64,000 nucleotides of DNA from Plotosus lineatus (GCA_024760905.1 CM045733.1:22275001-22339000), one strand, 5' to 3'. Counted from the first letter of the stretch, positions 14,876 to 23,170 are shown. The notes: generated by a model not told the origin, from the letters alone. A program made the numbers and translations.

Positions 14876-17800
14876 GAAAAATGCACAAGATTGTACCGAG
14901 TTCTGCGCAGGCTCCTCACCTGAAATTTGATGAATTTGTGGACAAGTTGAATTGAGTTACTAAAATGACAGCAATGTTTGCATCCAACTGGAATTACTAA
15001 ACACAAGTTAAAAGTTTTCTAAAAACCCCATAAAAATGGAAAATGAGAAAGCACGGATTATGAATTACTTCTTTTCGGTGAGACGGCTTGCAAGCAGGCA
15101 GTGACAATGTCACATTTCTTCTGCTGCTTGTGATGTAGTCGGTCCTTCCTTTTCAGCTGCCGTACCAGTTTAGCTGACTGTATTCCGATACGATAATTCA
15201 CCTCCTGAATGATCCACTTCAGCTCCTCTGGATCTGAAAATAACAAAATCAGTCTAGTGTGGGTCCAAAGCTACAAAGAAGGTTCTTTCAGCTGCAACAG
15301 AGATTATTCAGTGTAGGATGTATATGTCAAATTTGTGTTCGATCACAAATGGCCAGAGCCTAGAGACCGATCAACACTGGAAATGTTTACATGACTCACC
15401 ATAGCCAGTAAATAACCATACAGCACCTGGAAACTGAGGCTCCCTTTAAGGTACAGTACTCATTAAAAATATATCTTGTGCAGTGATAGTGATTTAAAGT
15501 CGACTGACCACGGGGTAAACATCTTGATTGAAATCGGAAATACATAAATCATAAACAATGAGATTTTGATTTTTAAAGTACTTCGAAGTAAAAATATTTC
15601 CCACAATTGAATAATACATCTTTATTTTCTGTAGCGCAACAATTTCCCTTCACTGAAACTAAAAGCGGCTGCATGACGGTCAAGCCGTTGAGGTGGGTCC
15701 TGTGCTCGGTCCCGGACAAAGACATTTTTGTGTGGAGTTTGCATGTTCTCCTTCTGGGTCGCTGGTTTCCTCCCACAGTGCAAAGACATCCACATGAGGC
15801 TAACCAGCGGTTCAAAATTGCTCTAGCTGTGGACAGGAGTATGAGTGGTTGTGCACGCTGGCCCTGTTACGGACTGGCGACCTGTTGGAGGTGCACCCTG
15901 AATTTACCCAGAGTCAGATGAAATAGGATCCAGCCACTCAACAACCCTGAAAATATTAAGTGTTCCAAAGTGAGTTTCATGACCTGCTAATACTGGGGTG
16001 AAGGAACTTGATGGCCTGCATTCTACTGGGAGCCCAGCCATGAACCTCAGCAACACATTTGGAATGAATTGGTACACTGACTGCACCACAGGGAGCTTAA
16101 CAAACATAAGTGCACCTGGCTTTACTGAAATTATTATGGCTGAATACATCTCACAGCCATTCGCCAAAATCTAATGGAAAACCTTTAGAGAACTACAGAC
16201 CAAAAATAGAAGAGCGGTACTAAATCTGAAACAGATGTTCAATAAGCTCACATGGGTGTGATATTTAGGAGTTCACATACTTTTGACCATATCAGGTACA
16301 ACACTTACCCGTCACTCACTAGTTGGCTGAACCACTTACTCCTATTATGGTCACAGGGAGGCTGGTGGCTTTCTCAGCCATCACTGGGTGCAGGTGGGGT
16401 ACACCCCTTTTCAGCTCACCAGACCATCACAGGGCAAAAAAAAACATATACACACACACACACACACCTACCTAGGGGAAATTTGGACTTGCCAATTAGC
16501 CAAATTTCTTTGGACTGTGGGAGGAAACCAGAGTACCCAGAAAAAGCCCACACAAACACGGTGACAACATGTGAACGCCACACTCAAACCCTGCTTGCTG
16601 TGAGATGCAAACCACTATAACCCCCATGTACAATATTCTATTATTGCATCGAAGTTGATTCTGGTGACTCTTGGGAAAGAGGGACTCTCTAAATGGGAAA
16701 AATAATGATCTAGCTCCTAATCTCGTTTGATTATCCCTCTGGGAAAGCTCTGCATAGAGTCCTATGGCAGAGGAGCTCACTTTAAAAACAGATTTCAAGA
16801 AAAAAAAAAAAAAAAACACATTTAGAAAAACTAGAACAACCAACTGAAAGAATTTAAAAACTTTTTTTTTTTTTAAACGAAAGAATACGTGGGTTTCAAT
16901 GTTAAAGCTTAGAAAGCACCCAGAGCAAGGTAGTAAAATCAGTTCAACCTCTACAGGGGTCATGTGGAGGCTGGGGCCGATCTCAGAAGACAGGATACAT
17001 CCTGGTCTGTTCACCAGACAATCACAGAGCCTACACAAGCACATAGCCACTCAAACAGAAACCCCTGAGCCCAGTACTTGAACCGAAGTTGCTGTGAGGC
17101 GAACATGCTAATCACCATGCCACTTTCTAAGGAGTTCGGGTAAATAAAATCTTAAAATGAGAGGTCGAGGACAAAGCCAACTTCGTATATAATATACGCG
17201 TCCAGTGAAGGTTACAAAAATTAAATATAAAGTAAGGAATTTGTCTCATAACCTTTTAAGCATCTGTCCCTTTCCCCCTACAGCAGACACAGGAAGAAAA
17301 CTGATGCCAAGTTCATCAGATGTTGGATCAACACTGGCGAGGCGGATAAAGCCTGTGGATAGTCTTTAGCCCGTGGATAGTCTTTAGCCCCAGTGGTCAA
17401 ATGAACAAATTTTTTGCAGAATCATTGTTAGCAACCAACCTTGGCCAAGTGTCTGTTTGCAAACTGTGTCTGTTGTAGGTAAAAGTTCTTGTTTGGGTTT
17501 TTAACACTCGAGCCATAACGGCTCATCAGGCCGGTGCTTATGCCCGGTTTCCATAGCATGAAGCGACCGAGTTCAACTCCTCCTGCAGGGGGCGCTAGCC
17601 CATCGCAGGTTACCTTCCCAGTATATTTTTACTGGTACCCATTTATACTGCTGGGTGAACAGATGCACACTCAACTCATGGTTGAGACCTTGCCCAGGGG
17701 TCTTAGCACAGTGGGGGTCTAACTGGGATTTGAACACACAACCTTATAAAAAGCACACCTTTACAATAACTTGGACAGGGTTGACCCAAGATGACTATTG

Positions 17801-19167
17801 GCAGTAACATTGCTCGTGTACTTTAAACCAAAAACAAAAATTCACAAAATTACGACTCACTCATTCACCGAACTGCTTAATCCTGATAGGACTGCAGGGA
17901 GGTTGAAGCCTTTTTCAACCTACTCTGGGTGAGAAGCAGGGTACACCCTGAATAGCTCACCAGTTCATCGCCAAACCAACACATACGACCACACCTCACA
18001 CTCTCAACTGGGGCAATTAGCTTAATATTAACGTATTTGGATTTATGGAGCAAACCCACACAAGCACGGGGAAAAAAACACACAAACTTCACACAAATGT
18101 CCCCACCAAGTACGGGACTCGAACCACTTGCTGTGAGGCGGACAAACCAACCAGTAGACCACCCTACCCAACATCGTAACATAGTGAAGAACATAAACAG
18201 CTGTTGGGTAACACAACCCGGGTCACGGACTAACAAAGAGTTCCAAGTGTATGTAGAACCCGGTCCCAAACAGCACAGCGCAGCACATCTGAACCCGGTC
18301 CCAAACAGCACAGCGCAGCACATCTGAACCCGGTCCCAAACAGCACAGCACAGCACATCTGAACCCGGTCCCAAACAGCACAGCGCAGCACATCTGAACC
18401 CGGTCCCAAACAGCACAGCGCAGCACATCTGAACCCGGTCCCAAACAGCACAGCGCAGCACATCTGAACCCGGTCCCAAACAGCACAGCGCAGCACATCT
18501 GAACCCGGTCCCAAACAGCACAGCACAGCACATCTGAACCCGGTTCCAAACAGCACAGCACATCTGAACCCGGTCCCAAACAGCACAGTACAGTACATCT
18601 GAACCCGGTCCCAGGTACTACATGCCACCCTGCGGATCATCATCATAGGTGACAGGTTCGATTCAAAGAGAGAAACGGACCTTTCTGTGAAAGGTAATTT
18701 CTCTGGTGTCTCTTGGTGTGTTTTTCTTGGAGTTCCTGCAGAAAGCTGGACCCGGTGCTGCTTCTGCCTAAAAACGCATCTGATCCCGAGGCCTCAGTCG
18801 AGCTGTCCAGGCTGTCTGCACTCCTGAGAGCTTTCCCGCTGCTGTAGGTATCATAAAGCTCCACCAGGAGACAGTCTACGATGGATGACCGACACACGGA
18901 CCTGTCATTGTCCTCATCAGACCAGGCGTCATGGCACAGTGGCTCGGGGCGCACCGTGTTCACTCCCCCCTCCCAAACCAGAGAGTGTCTGGGTGTCTCA
19001 GCTTGAGTGCAACAGACATGTGAAGGGACATCCTGTACTCTCACCCCGTTTTCTAACGGAAGTCCCAGCGAGTTCTCAAAAGCTCCGCGTTCCTCGTCGG
19101 ACTCCAGATTTCCGTCGCATATGTCCACCTCCCTCAAGTCGAGTTCCGGAACTTTTAAGCGTGACAT
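108..19167 (-). CDS. tbc1d30: TBC1 domain family member 30, partial (spliced; 5' part of gene)
   Basis: Spliced gene reading from 19167 down and leaving the window below 108. Coding exons 18681-19167, 15069-15233, 5441-5502, 4849-4914 and 108-233 join in frame with AG/GT borders. The product starts MSRLKVPELDLREVD; an acidic Ser-rich N-terminus contains DSLDSSTEASGSDAFLGRS, a basic helical part contains IQSAKLVRQLKRKDRLHHK, and the TBC domain begins around WYDALKAVARLPTGIPKEW and VWLTLADQYLHS. These match vertebrate TBC1D30 as I know it. The family are Rab GTPase-activating proteins; TBC1D30 has been linked to Rab8 and primary cilia. The catalytic Arg and Gln finger exons are outside the window. 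The gene is divergent from gns, as in human. A second first exon lies at 9019-9181. Introns are very repeat-rich. Confidence 0.93.
470..640 (-). repeat. V-SINE-like fragment
   Basis: Contains GGGGTACACCCTGAACCATC and TGTCTTTGGACCGTGTGAGG, the complement of the V-SINE tail and central domain. Diverged and internally shortened. Lies in the tbc1d30 intron between exons 108-233 and 4849-4914. Confidence 0.65.
835..1090 (-). repeat. V-SINE-like fragment
   Basis: Contains a GGTTACACCCTAAACAAGCT tail, CTAGCGGCAATTTAGAGTAG, and an AAACTCCACA end. Diverged copy. The rest of 234-1686 holds no other gene that I can see. Confidence 0.6.
1687..2035 (+). repeat. tRNA-derived SINE with RTE-type tail, full length
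   Basis: The head has an A-box-like GGTAGCCTAGTGGT and a perfect B-box GGTTCGAGTCC (about 1744-1754). The middle carries the CTCACTGTCTATGG and AAAGAACCATT motifs, and the tail runs GGAATCCGACGTAAAAACC to GCTGTGGCGACCCC. It sits tail-to-tail with the LINE that follows. Confidence 0.85.
4448..4505 (-). repeat. LINE 5' UTR segment resembling the SINE tail
   Basis: On the minus strand the LINE 5' UTR reads GGTTGCGACAGGAAGGGCAT then TCGGCGTAAAAC. It is close to the GGTTGTGTCAGGAAGGGCAT-CCGACGTAAAAACC part of the SINE family in this window. Confidence 0.6.
4551..4569. repeat. poly-C tract
   Basis: Nineteen consecutive C at the 5' end of the minus-strand LINE (poly-G in LINE orientation). Confidence 0.95.
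4590..4690. repeat. Tandem AT-rich repeat
   Basis: About 2.5 copies of a roughly 38-bp unit containing CCCATTATATGTATGTTGTA. A related piece lies at 1665-1686, left of the SINE/LINE pair, so the pair probably inserted into this repeat. Confidence 0.7.
4849..4914 (-). CDS. tbc1d30: tbc1d30 exon, start of TBC domain
   Basis: The 66-bp in-phase exon encodes WYDALKAVARLPTGIPKEW then RKR. The acceptor follows ...gatag and the donor is AGG|gtatgt. This is the conserved Trp-rich entry to the TBC domain. It is too short to stand out as an open frame and was found by matching the protein family. Confidence 0.93.
4990..5300 (-). repeat. V-SINE-like copy with CA microsatellite
   Basis: Minus-strand V-SINE: GGGGTACACCCTTCACC, then a (CA)n run at 5095-5133, GCCAATTAGCCTCATGTGCA and AACATGCAAACTCCACACAG. 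It occupies most of the intron between exons 4849-4914 and 5441-5502. Confidence 0.75.
5441..5502 (-). CDS. tbc1d30: tbc1d30 exon shared by both forms
   Basis: The acceptor is ctctgcag|GG and the donor CAGCAG|gtgagt. The 62-bp exon encodes VDTRLKFTLEPSLGKNGFQQ. Both alternative upstream exons leave one base that combines with the first GG to give Arg (long form) or Gly (short form). Confidence 0.94.
5825..5935 (-). repeat. V-SINE tail fragment
   Basis: GCTTAATCCTTATTAGGGTT through GGTACACCCTGGACAGCTTG is the complement of a SINE tail. Preceded by a poly-A run at 5811-5823. I see nothing else in 5503-6800. Confidence 0.6.
6816..7072 (-). repeat. SINE (RTE-type tail), 5' truncated, with target-site duplication
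   Basis: The insertion is bounded by perfect 17-bp direct repeats GAGGAAAGAAATCAACT at 6799-6815 and 7073-7089. It reads TTCGGCTTTTTCCCC ... CTGCACTGGGG on the plus strand and lacks the tRNA head. Target-primed retroposition is the natural explanation. Confidence 0.88.
7261..7562 (-). mobile_element. RTE-like LINE 3' fragment
   Basis: On the minus strand it encodes [20 protein letters not shown] and [18 protein letters not shown], the conserved C-terminus of the LINE at 2053-4581. Severely 5' truncated. Confidence 0.85.
7620..7860 (-). repeat. SINE with the second (GTGTAC) tail
   Basis: ATTC repeats, then CTGTAACCACTTAATCCTAA, a tail AGAGTACACCCTGGACAGCT, the shared core CAGAAACACGCTGACGGCTA and CTCACCACAGAGGGTGAGAG, ending at CAGTTAGTTGCACTGGGGAG. 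No tRNA head. Confidence 0.75.
7990..8392 (-). mobile_element. RTE-like LINE 3' fragment with target-site duplication
   Basis: Minus strand encodes [20 protein letters not shown] and upstream LGVTRMDRIRNEDIRGTAHV. Flanked by perfect 9-bp repeats CAACTAATC at 7981-7989 and 8393-8401. It begins just after the LRKRQEAELEVAE region, so it is strongly 5' truncated. Confidence 0.87.
8490..8735 (+). repeat. V-SINE-like copy
   Basis: Contains GTGTGGGTTTCCTCCAGGTA, TTAGGCTAATTGGCTGTTCC, a short TG run and GGTGTACCCTGCATTCACCC, in the plus orientation. Confidence 0.8.
8960..9450 (-). promoter_or_regulatory. Probable internal CpG-rich promoter of tbc1d30
   Basis: GC- and CpG-rich block in otherwise AT-rich intron, surrounding the alternative first exon 9019-9181. 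It contains several GCGC/CGCG steps and no obvious transposon signature. Promoter function is inferred from base composition and exon position. Confidence 0.6.
9019..9181 (-). CDS. tbc1d30: tbc1d30 alternative first coding exon (short form)
   Basis: The ATG at 9181-9179 opens 54 codons that include GGVGGIISNVLKKRSGISRS and APRLLCTLEP, then the donor CCAG|gtcgac. The phase (one trailing base) is the same as for exon 15069-15233, so it splices to 5441-5502 to give LEPGVDTRLKF. Human TBC1D30 has a matching short-isoform N-terminus in my recollection. The exon lies in a CpG-rich stretch (about 8960-9450), consistent with an internal promoter. Confidence 0.85.
9476..9507. repeat. (TG)n microsatellite
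   Basis: About 16 TG units, immediately downstream of the CpG-rich block. The rest of 9510-10000 looks like ordinary intron. Confidence 0.95.
10010..10195 (-). repeat. V-SINE-like fragment
   Basis: GGAACAGCCAAATAGCCTAA, GTCTTTGGACCCTGGGAGGA, then CAGAAACTCCATACAGAAAG and CATTATACCACTGTACTGCC: the complement of the V-domain and tRNA-like head. Confidence 0.7.
10209..10243. repeat. (ATTC)n microsatellite
   Basis: About eight ATTC units; the same repeat ends the SINE tails nearby. Confidence 0.9.
10244..10655 (-). repeat. V-SINE split by a younger SINE fragment, with CA run
   Basis: Left V-SINE part 10244-10445, inserted SINE 10446-10564, right V-SINE part 10565-10620, then (CA)n to about 10653. 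Flanks of the insertion are 15-bp repeats AGAGGAATCCAGAGT (10431-10445) and AGAAGAATCCAGAGT (10565-10579), one mismatch, so the nested SINE duplicated its target. Confidence 0.8.
10945..11270 (-). repeat. tRNA-derived SINE with RTE-type tail, head retained
   Basis: Runs from TTCGGCTTTTTCCC to GGACTTGAACCCCCAACCTT (complement of the B-box) and ACCACTAGACCATCACTG (complement of the A-box). Flanks AAAACAACCAAAGTG and AGAACAACTAAAGTG are a slightly diverged target duplication. 11271-11580 is ordinary intron. Confidence 0.85.
11590..12500 (-). mobile_element. Second non-LTR retrotransposon family, 5' endonuclease fragment
   Basis: The minus strand around 12040-12336 encodes LLTLNLGTWNVTSLVEKELE and VERCRLDIFEPTSMHSFGFG, the N-terminus of an APE-type endonuclease of a fish LINE different from the RTE-like copies here. 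The continuation to 11700 is frame-broken. A V-SINE-type tail fragment (11590-11670) abuts it. Confidence 0.75.
13090..13476. repeat. Possible short inverted-repeat element
   Basis: TGGAAGGCCTAT near 13090 and its complement ATAGGCCTTCCA near 13464 bracket about 385 bp. No target duplication recognised. The rest of 12500-13825 is AT-rich intron with no identified feature. Confidence 0.3.
13820..14095 (-). repeat. SINE with second (GTGTAC) tail, partial head
   Basis: TTCATTTTCTGTAACTGCTA, CAGAGTACACCCTGGACAGC, CAGAAACACGCAGACAGCTT, GTTAGCTGCACTTGAGTGAC, then the head remnant CTTGTGGAGAGTGGGATT. Confidence 0.8.
14615..14790 (+). repeat. SINE with second (GTGTAC) tail, 5' truncated
   Basis: AACCATTGCTGACTTTCGTC, CCATCAGCGTGTTTGTTCC, CTGTCCAGGGTGTACTCTGG and a GAATGAATGAG end. 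Followed by a (TA)n run at 14838-14868. Confidence 0.8.
15069..15233 (-). CDS. tbc1d30: tbc1d30 coding exon 2 (long form)
   Basis: The acceptor is ttttcag|AT and the donor AGAA|gtaatt. The 165-bp exon encodes PEELKWIIQEVNYRIGIQSA through QAVSPKR, a basic helical segment conserved in TBC1D30. One base from the previous exon completes Asp; the last A joins GG of the next exon to make Arg. Confidence 0.92.
15670..15960 (+). repeat. V-SINE-like copy
   Basis: GTGTGGAGTTTGCATGTTCT, TTTCCTCCCACAGTGCAAAG, and GAGGTGCACCCTGAATTTAC, ending AACCCTGAAAATATTAAG. In tbc1d30 intron 1. Confidence 0.8.
16300..16620 (-). repeat. V-SINE-like copy with CA run
   Basis: GGTACACCCCTTTTCAGCTC, (CA)n near 16448-16467, AATTTGGACTTGCCAATTAG and GGACTGTGGGAGGAAACCAG. 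Confidence 0.8.
16920..17130 (-). repeat. V-SINE-like fragment
   Basis: GGTCATGTGGAGGCTGGGGC, CAGAAACCCCTGAGCCCAGT, then CTGTGAGGCGAACATGCTAA, the complement of the tRNA-like head. Poly-A and poly-T runs lie just upstream at 16800-16875. I see nothing else in 17131-17500. Confidence 0.7.
17505..17750 (-). repeat. SINE, third family
   Basis: Complement of the family also seen at 24709, 33510 and 51590. Landmarks: CATAACGGCTCATCAGGCCG, GCGCTAGCCCATCGCAGG and TTGCCCAGGGGTCTTAGCAC; head-side GGATTTGAACACACAACC resembles a B-box complement. Confidence 0.75.
17860..18170 (-). repeat. V-SINE-like copy
   Basis: ACTGCTTAATCCTGATAGGA, GGGTACACCCTGAATAGCTC, AACTTCACACAAATGTCCCC and CTGTGAGGCGGACAAACCAA. 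Confidence 0.8.
18256..18615. repeat. 35-bp minisatellite
   Basis: About ten tandem copies starting GAACCCGGTCCCAAACAGCA at 18256, 18291, 18326 and so on to 18536, then a 30-bp unit and a last partial one at 18601. Variation is CAGCGCAGCA versus CAGCACAGCA. It lies in tbc1d30 intron 1, about 70 bp past the exon 1 donor. Because 35 is not a multiple of 3, it creates spurious open frames. Confidence 0.96.
18681..19167 (-). CDS. tbc1d30: tbc1d30 first coding exon of the long form
   Basis: The exon encodes 162 residues plus one base. The first ATG is at 19167-19165 with A at -3; the open frame extends further upstream but contains no earlier ATG. The donor is AAAG|gtccgt. Key segments are SSIVDCLLVELYDTYSSG, SLDSSTEASGSDAFLG and SSFLQELQEKHTKRHQ. 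The low-complexity acidic N-terminus (residues 1-60) is unlike the human sequence I recall, while the C-terminal half aligns well. The exon lies in CpG-rich sequence running to about 19500, consistent with a promoter. Confidence 0.9.
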
Positions 19168-19500
19168 TTTTAAAGTCTGTGTCCCGGCACTTTGTTCCCC
19201 GTCAAGTTCACAACTATGAACCACAAGCACGTGTTTAAACGGTGGTATTGTTTAAATAAAGCTGAAGTTCCGGGTGTCTGCCGGACCTGAAGCTCTCGGC
19301 TTCGCGGTGTCTTGTTCCCACGGCTCCGGTTTCCTTCCTGAAAAGCGGATTGCTGCATTCCTATAAGAGGCGCTATCGAGGCTGCCTATTTCCAAACTTT
19401 TCTCCCTCTCCCCTCCCCCTCCCCCTCAAGTATCCCAGCGGCAGGTGCGCGCGTCATTGAAGGACGCAGGTGCACATAGCACGCGACATGTTGTAACTGT
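18700..19500 (-). promoter_or_regulatory. CpG-rich 5' end of tbc1d30 (main promoter)
   Basis: CpG density is raised across the first coding exon and about 330 bp upstream. The upstream part has pyrimidine-rich CCCCTCC runs near 19410. No TATA box is evident. The assignment rests on position and composition. Confidence 0.55.
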
Positions 19501-19734
19501 TCGTGCAAGTAAAGCCTGGGTTTCTAGAACAATCTGAATACATTACCTGACAGAAAGTTTAGCCGTACAGTATTTTTTCTGCTACTACTAGTACTATTTA
19601 TTTGTTTGTTTGTTTGTTTGCTTGTTTGCCTGACTTTATATCGACCCCTTGAGTATTTTTACTGTAGGCTATATTTCATACGTTGAGTATGTGCAACTTT
19701 GGTGAACCTTTTTTTAACATAAGCTATATAATTC

Positions 19735-19843
19735 ACTCACTCAAATAACTATTGTACCTAGCTTACAGCGAGACTGGAGCCTATCTTAGCCAACACTGGT
19801 GAAGGCAGAGTACACCCTGAACAGCTCAGCAGCTCAAATGGCC

Positions 19844-19876
<33 letters not shown>

Positions 19877-20075
19877 CTATTCACGCTCACACACCAAAGG
19901 ACAATTTGTAACAGCCCATTAAAAGAATGTTGATGTTTTTAGACTGTCGGAGGAAACCCAAGTACCTGGAGGAAGCCCATTCAAGGACAGGGAGAACATG
20001 GGACCTCCACACAAGTATCCCCGAATCTGGGACTCAAACCCAAAACCTTCTTGCTGCGAAGCAGACTTGATAACC
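19735..20075 (-). repeat. V-SINE-like copy with CA run
   Basis: AGGCAGAGTACACCCTGAAC, (CA)n at 19842-19875, ACTGTCGGAGGAAACCCAAG and CTCCACACAAGTATCC. Lies between the tbc1d30 and gns starts. Confidence 0.8.
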
Positions 20076-20079
20076 AGGG

Positions 20080-20260
20080 AAATGGTGGCTTAGTGGTTGA
20101 TGCGATGCGTTACTGATCCGATGATCAGCGGCTCAGTCCCCACTAGCACCACTGTTCAGCCCCTGAGCAAGACCCTTAACCCTCAATTGCTCAGATGCAT
20201 TAAAACATGATCATTGTAAATTGGTCTGGATGAGAGCATATGCCAAATGATGTAAATAGC
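20080..20260 (+). repeat. tRNA-headed SINE, fourth family
   Basis: The head GGTGGCTTAGTGGTTGATGC and GGCTCAGTCCCC are A- and B-box-like. The body CTGAGCAAGACCCTTAACCC and the end GCATATGCCAAATGATGTAA match a SINE type common in fish. Confidence 0.75.
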
Positions 20261-20314
20261 CACCATGTAGCCCATTATTATGATTATTATTATTATTTTT
20301 GTACTGGTGATGCA

Positions 20315-20515
20315 TATTAACCAATCGGTCATAAGGACGCCTTGTCTGTGGATGGACATTGACCAATCACATCTTGTTACATCGGCTGATGCCTGTTGAC
20401 CCGCCCCTGTAGCCGTGCTTGGCTAATATAACAAGATGTGGTTGGGCATCAACCAATCACATCGTGTTATATTAGGTAAACAGGGCTACAGGGGCGGGTC
20501 AACAGTCGTCAGCTG
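20315..20515 (+). promoter_or_regulatory. gns promoter region: palindrome with GC boxes and CCAAT boxes
   Basis: Two roughly 60-bp arms (about 20391-20445 and 20447-20512) are imperfect reverse complements. Each carries a GC box (CCCGCCC at 20399-20405, GGGGCGGG at 20491-20498). CCAAT lies near 20321, 20362 and 20452. An ACCAATCACATC direct repeat occurs at about 20361 and 20451. It sits about 300-400 bp upstream of the gns ATG. It could equally be a foldback element that landed there. Confidence 0.5.
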
Positions 20516-20806
20516 ACGAGAGCTTCCGGTTTTTAGGACCATGTAACTGAAACGGGGAAGTACTGTATTTGAAGAACATTAAACGGTTGTTGTTTGTTGT
20601 GAGTATAGTTTGCTGAGTAGGGTTTAGTAATCATTTGTCCTCACTATTGTACCTCAGGAAGAGATTGGATACAGTTGAGATGTGATATTTTCAGGGGAGT
20701 AGGTTTCATAACGCTGTCACAATTTCTTTAGTTCAGTAAAAGTGTTTCTATGAATATATTTGGGTGATTTTTTTTTTGTTTGTTTTTTTTTAATTTGATA
20801 ACAAAC

Positions 20807-20971
20807 ATGGCCTCGATCATCCGATTATATCAGCACACAATAACGTACCATTTTAGTTGTATCTGGGTTATTTTCATGTTGAGTAGCCTGGCGGTGCTGG
20901 CTAAAACATACCACAAACCAAACATCGTGTTGATTCTTACTGATGATTTGGACATCTCCATCGGAGGGATG
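20807..20971 (+). CDS. gns: gns exon 1
   Basis: Residues 1-55: signal peptide, then [19 protein letters not shown]. The donor is ATG|gtaagt. Upstream is a T-rich leader; the in-frame TTG at 20780 is unlikely to be the start. Confidence 0.94.
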
Positions 20972-21130
20972 GTAAGTGCCTGGTAATGATCTACTCAATA
21001 AGATTCATGTGAATGAAGCCAGTGCAGTTTGTGTCATCATGTTTTTCTTTTTATGTGCACAGATTCCCTTAAACAAAACAAGGAAGTTGATTGGAGATGC
21101 TGGAATAACCTTTACAAACACTGTATGTAC

Positions 21131-21166
<36 letters not shown>

Positions 21167-23126
21167 TTTGTACATACAGAACTGTCACTAAGCAAAGGTC
21201 TCAAATGTTTAGGCAGATACAAATAAGTTTTGATGAGTACTTATGCATTAAAAAAAATCACAACCTTAAAATATTCCTACATAGAGCAGCAAACCACGAT
21301 AAATGAAAATCACATTTATATGTTGAGTCTGTTTGTGTCTACCTCACATTAAGAACGTCCTGTGTGTTATGCTTGTGTGTTTCTTCCTGGTACTCCAGTT
21401 TTCTCCCTGAGTCCATAAAGACATGCACTTTAGGCTAATTGGCTGATCAAAATTACCTATAGTGTGTACCCCAGTGCAGCTAACTGGGTTATCAAAGGCC
21501 TGCTGTGTCTCTCACTGTCTATGGTGTGAGGTTCATGTAAAAGAACCATTGCTGACTTTGGACAAGAGTAGCTGCATTGTCCTCAGTGTGTTTCACACCC
21601 TGTGAAGGCCTGGCGAGCTGTCGAGGGTGTATTCTGCTGGAGTCGGCTGAGATGGGCGCCAGCCCCCCCCACACACCCCCAAATTAGGATTAAGCGGGTA
21701 CAGAAAATAAATATTAATGTAGAAGTAATCAACTATAAATCTGTACTAAACAATGTAATCCGGTTTGTCTGTTAAGGACTGAAAGTATGCAGAATTGCAA
21801 GGATTAATAATGGTAATAACTGCACCTGATTAATGTAAATAGCTTTTCTTATTGCTGCTGGATTTGTGACTTGATCTTCAGCTGATATATTTTATTATTT
21901 GTGTTTAAATATTATATTTCAGTGTAAAAAGAACACAAACCTGATATTAGAATACTGTAACTTCATTGCCATTGTACACAAGAGTCAATGGGACTCCATT
22001 TAACAGCAGACAGCAGGGTTGTTTTTTTTTTTTTTTTTTTTTTAAGTAGTTTACAGTATCAAGCATTGTTCATTACTAGTGGAGCCTATATTATTAATGC
22101 AGCAAAACATAAAATGAAGGACTTTACATTCCCAAGCTATATCTCCTTGCTCACAAAACCCACTATTTTGTCTTCACCAGTTTGTTGCCAGTCCCCTGTG
22201 CTGTCCCAGCAGAGCCAGCATACTGACAGGCAAATATCCACACAACCACCATGTGATTAACAACACTTTGGAAGGCAACTGCAGCAGTCCTGCCTGGCAG
22301 AAGAGTCAGGAGTCTTCTACATTCCCTGTCCTACTGCAGAAATATGGCTACTACCAGACATTCTTTGCTGGGAAGTACATGAATGAAGTGGGTTTTATTT
22401 ATTTATTATTTAAAAAAAAATTATGCCAGGTTTTTTTTTTTTTTGCTTCAACCTTCCTGCTGATCACGGCTCACACTTGCCATCTTGCTGACAGATGTTC
22501 TCTCATTGTAAATCATTCTCAGTTCAGCAAGGCTTGCTTGTACAGTATAGTCTTCAAACATGTGTAATGACCACTTCACTGAAATTACCAATGCTACACA
22601 ATTTGAAGGTTGCTCTTTCAGAATTTTATGACATCTGATTTCAAGACAATGTTATTTTATCTTGTGGTTAATGGACGTTTTTCAGCACTGATATGTCATT
22701 CAAATGCTTTGAAACATCAGCAATTGATTTTGTTGCCTTGTTGGTTATACCCGCACAATGTTAATAGACTAATACTGTAGAAGGTGTACTGAGAATGATT
22801 TCCCCAATCTTTTGTCCAGTCATCACTTGTATATGGAAGATGTCCTAAAACTGACTTGTTTCTGACATGGTGCCATTGTGCTGTTCAGGAGCTGGCACTG
22901 TATTGGGAATGTGGTTGTATGATTTCCTCTGTGGAAGGGCTACTTCAAAGCTGGCAATATCTTTCTGTTTGTGAAATCTGCAGGACTGGAACCAATAACA
23001 GAGTTTTTGGTTGGTTGCAGGGTGTTTTGGTGGCTACTCTACCAACTTCAGGAAATTAAAGTTTGATCACCATTAAGTTGGAGCATCATGAATTTGAAGG
23101 ATTTTTATGTGATTATTTCAACTTTT

Positions 23127-23170
<44 letters not shown>

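Noticed and set aside
16496..17050. 184-codon minus-strand frame
   Set aside because: Made from V-SINE and poly-A/poly-T sequence.
18256..18615. CRISPR-like array
   Set aside because: Units are contiguous with no unique spacers, in a eukaryotic intron; a minisatellite.
18223..18646. Three overlapping minus-strand open frames of 118-228 codons rich in Cys (CAVLFGTGFR type)
   Set aside because: All three are translations of the 35-bp minisatellite in different frames.
20780..20806. Upstream extension of gns to a TTG start
   Set aside because: TTG in a T-rich leader; the ATG at 20807 has a strong context and leads straight into a signal peptide.
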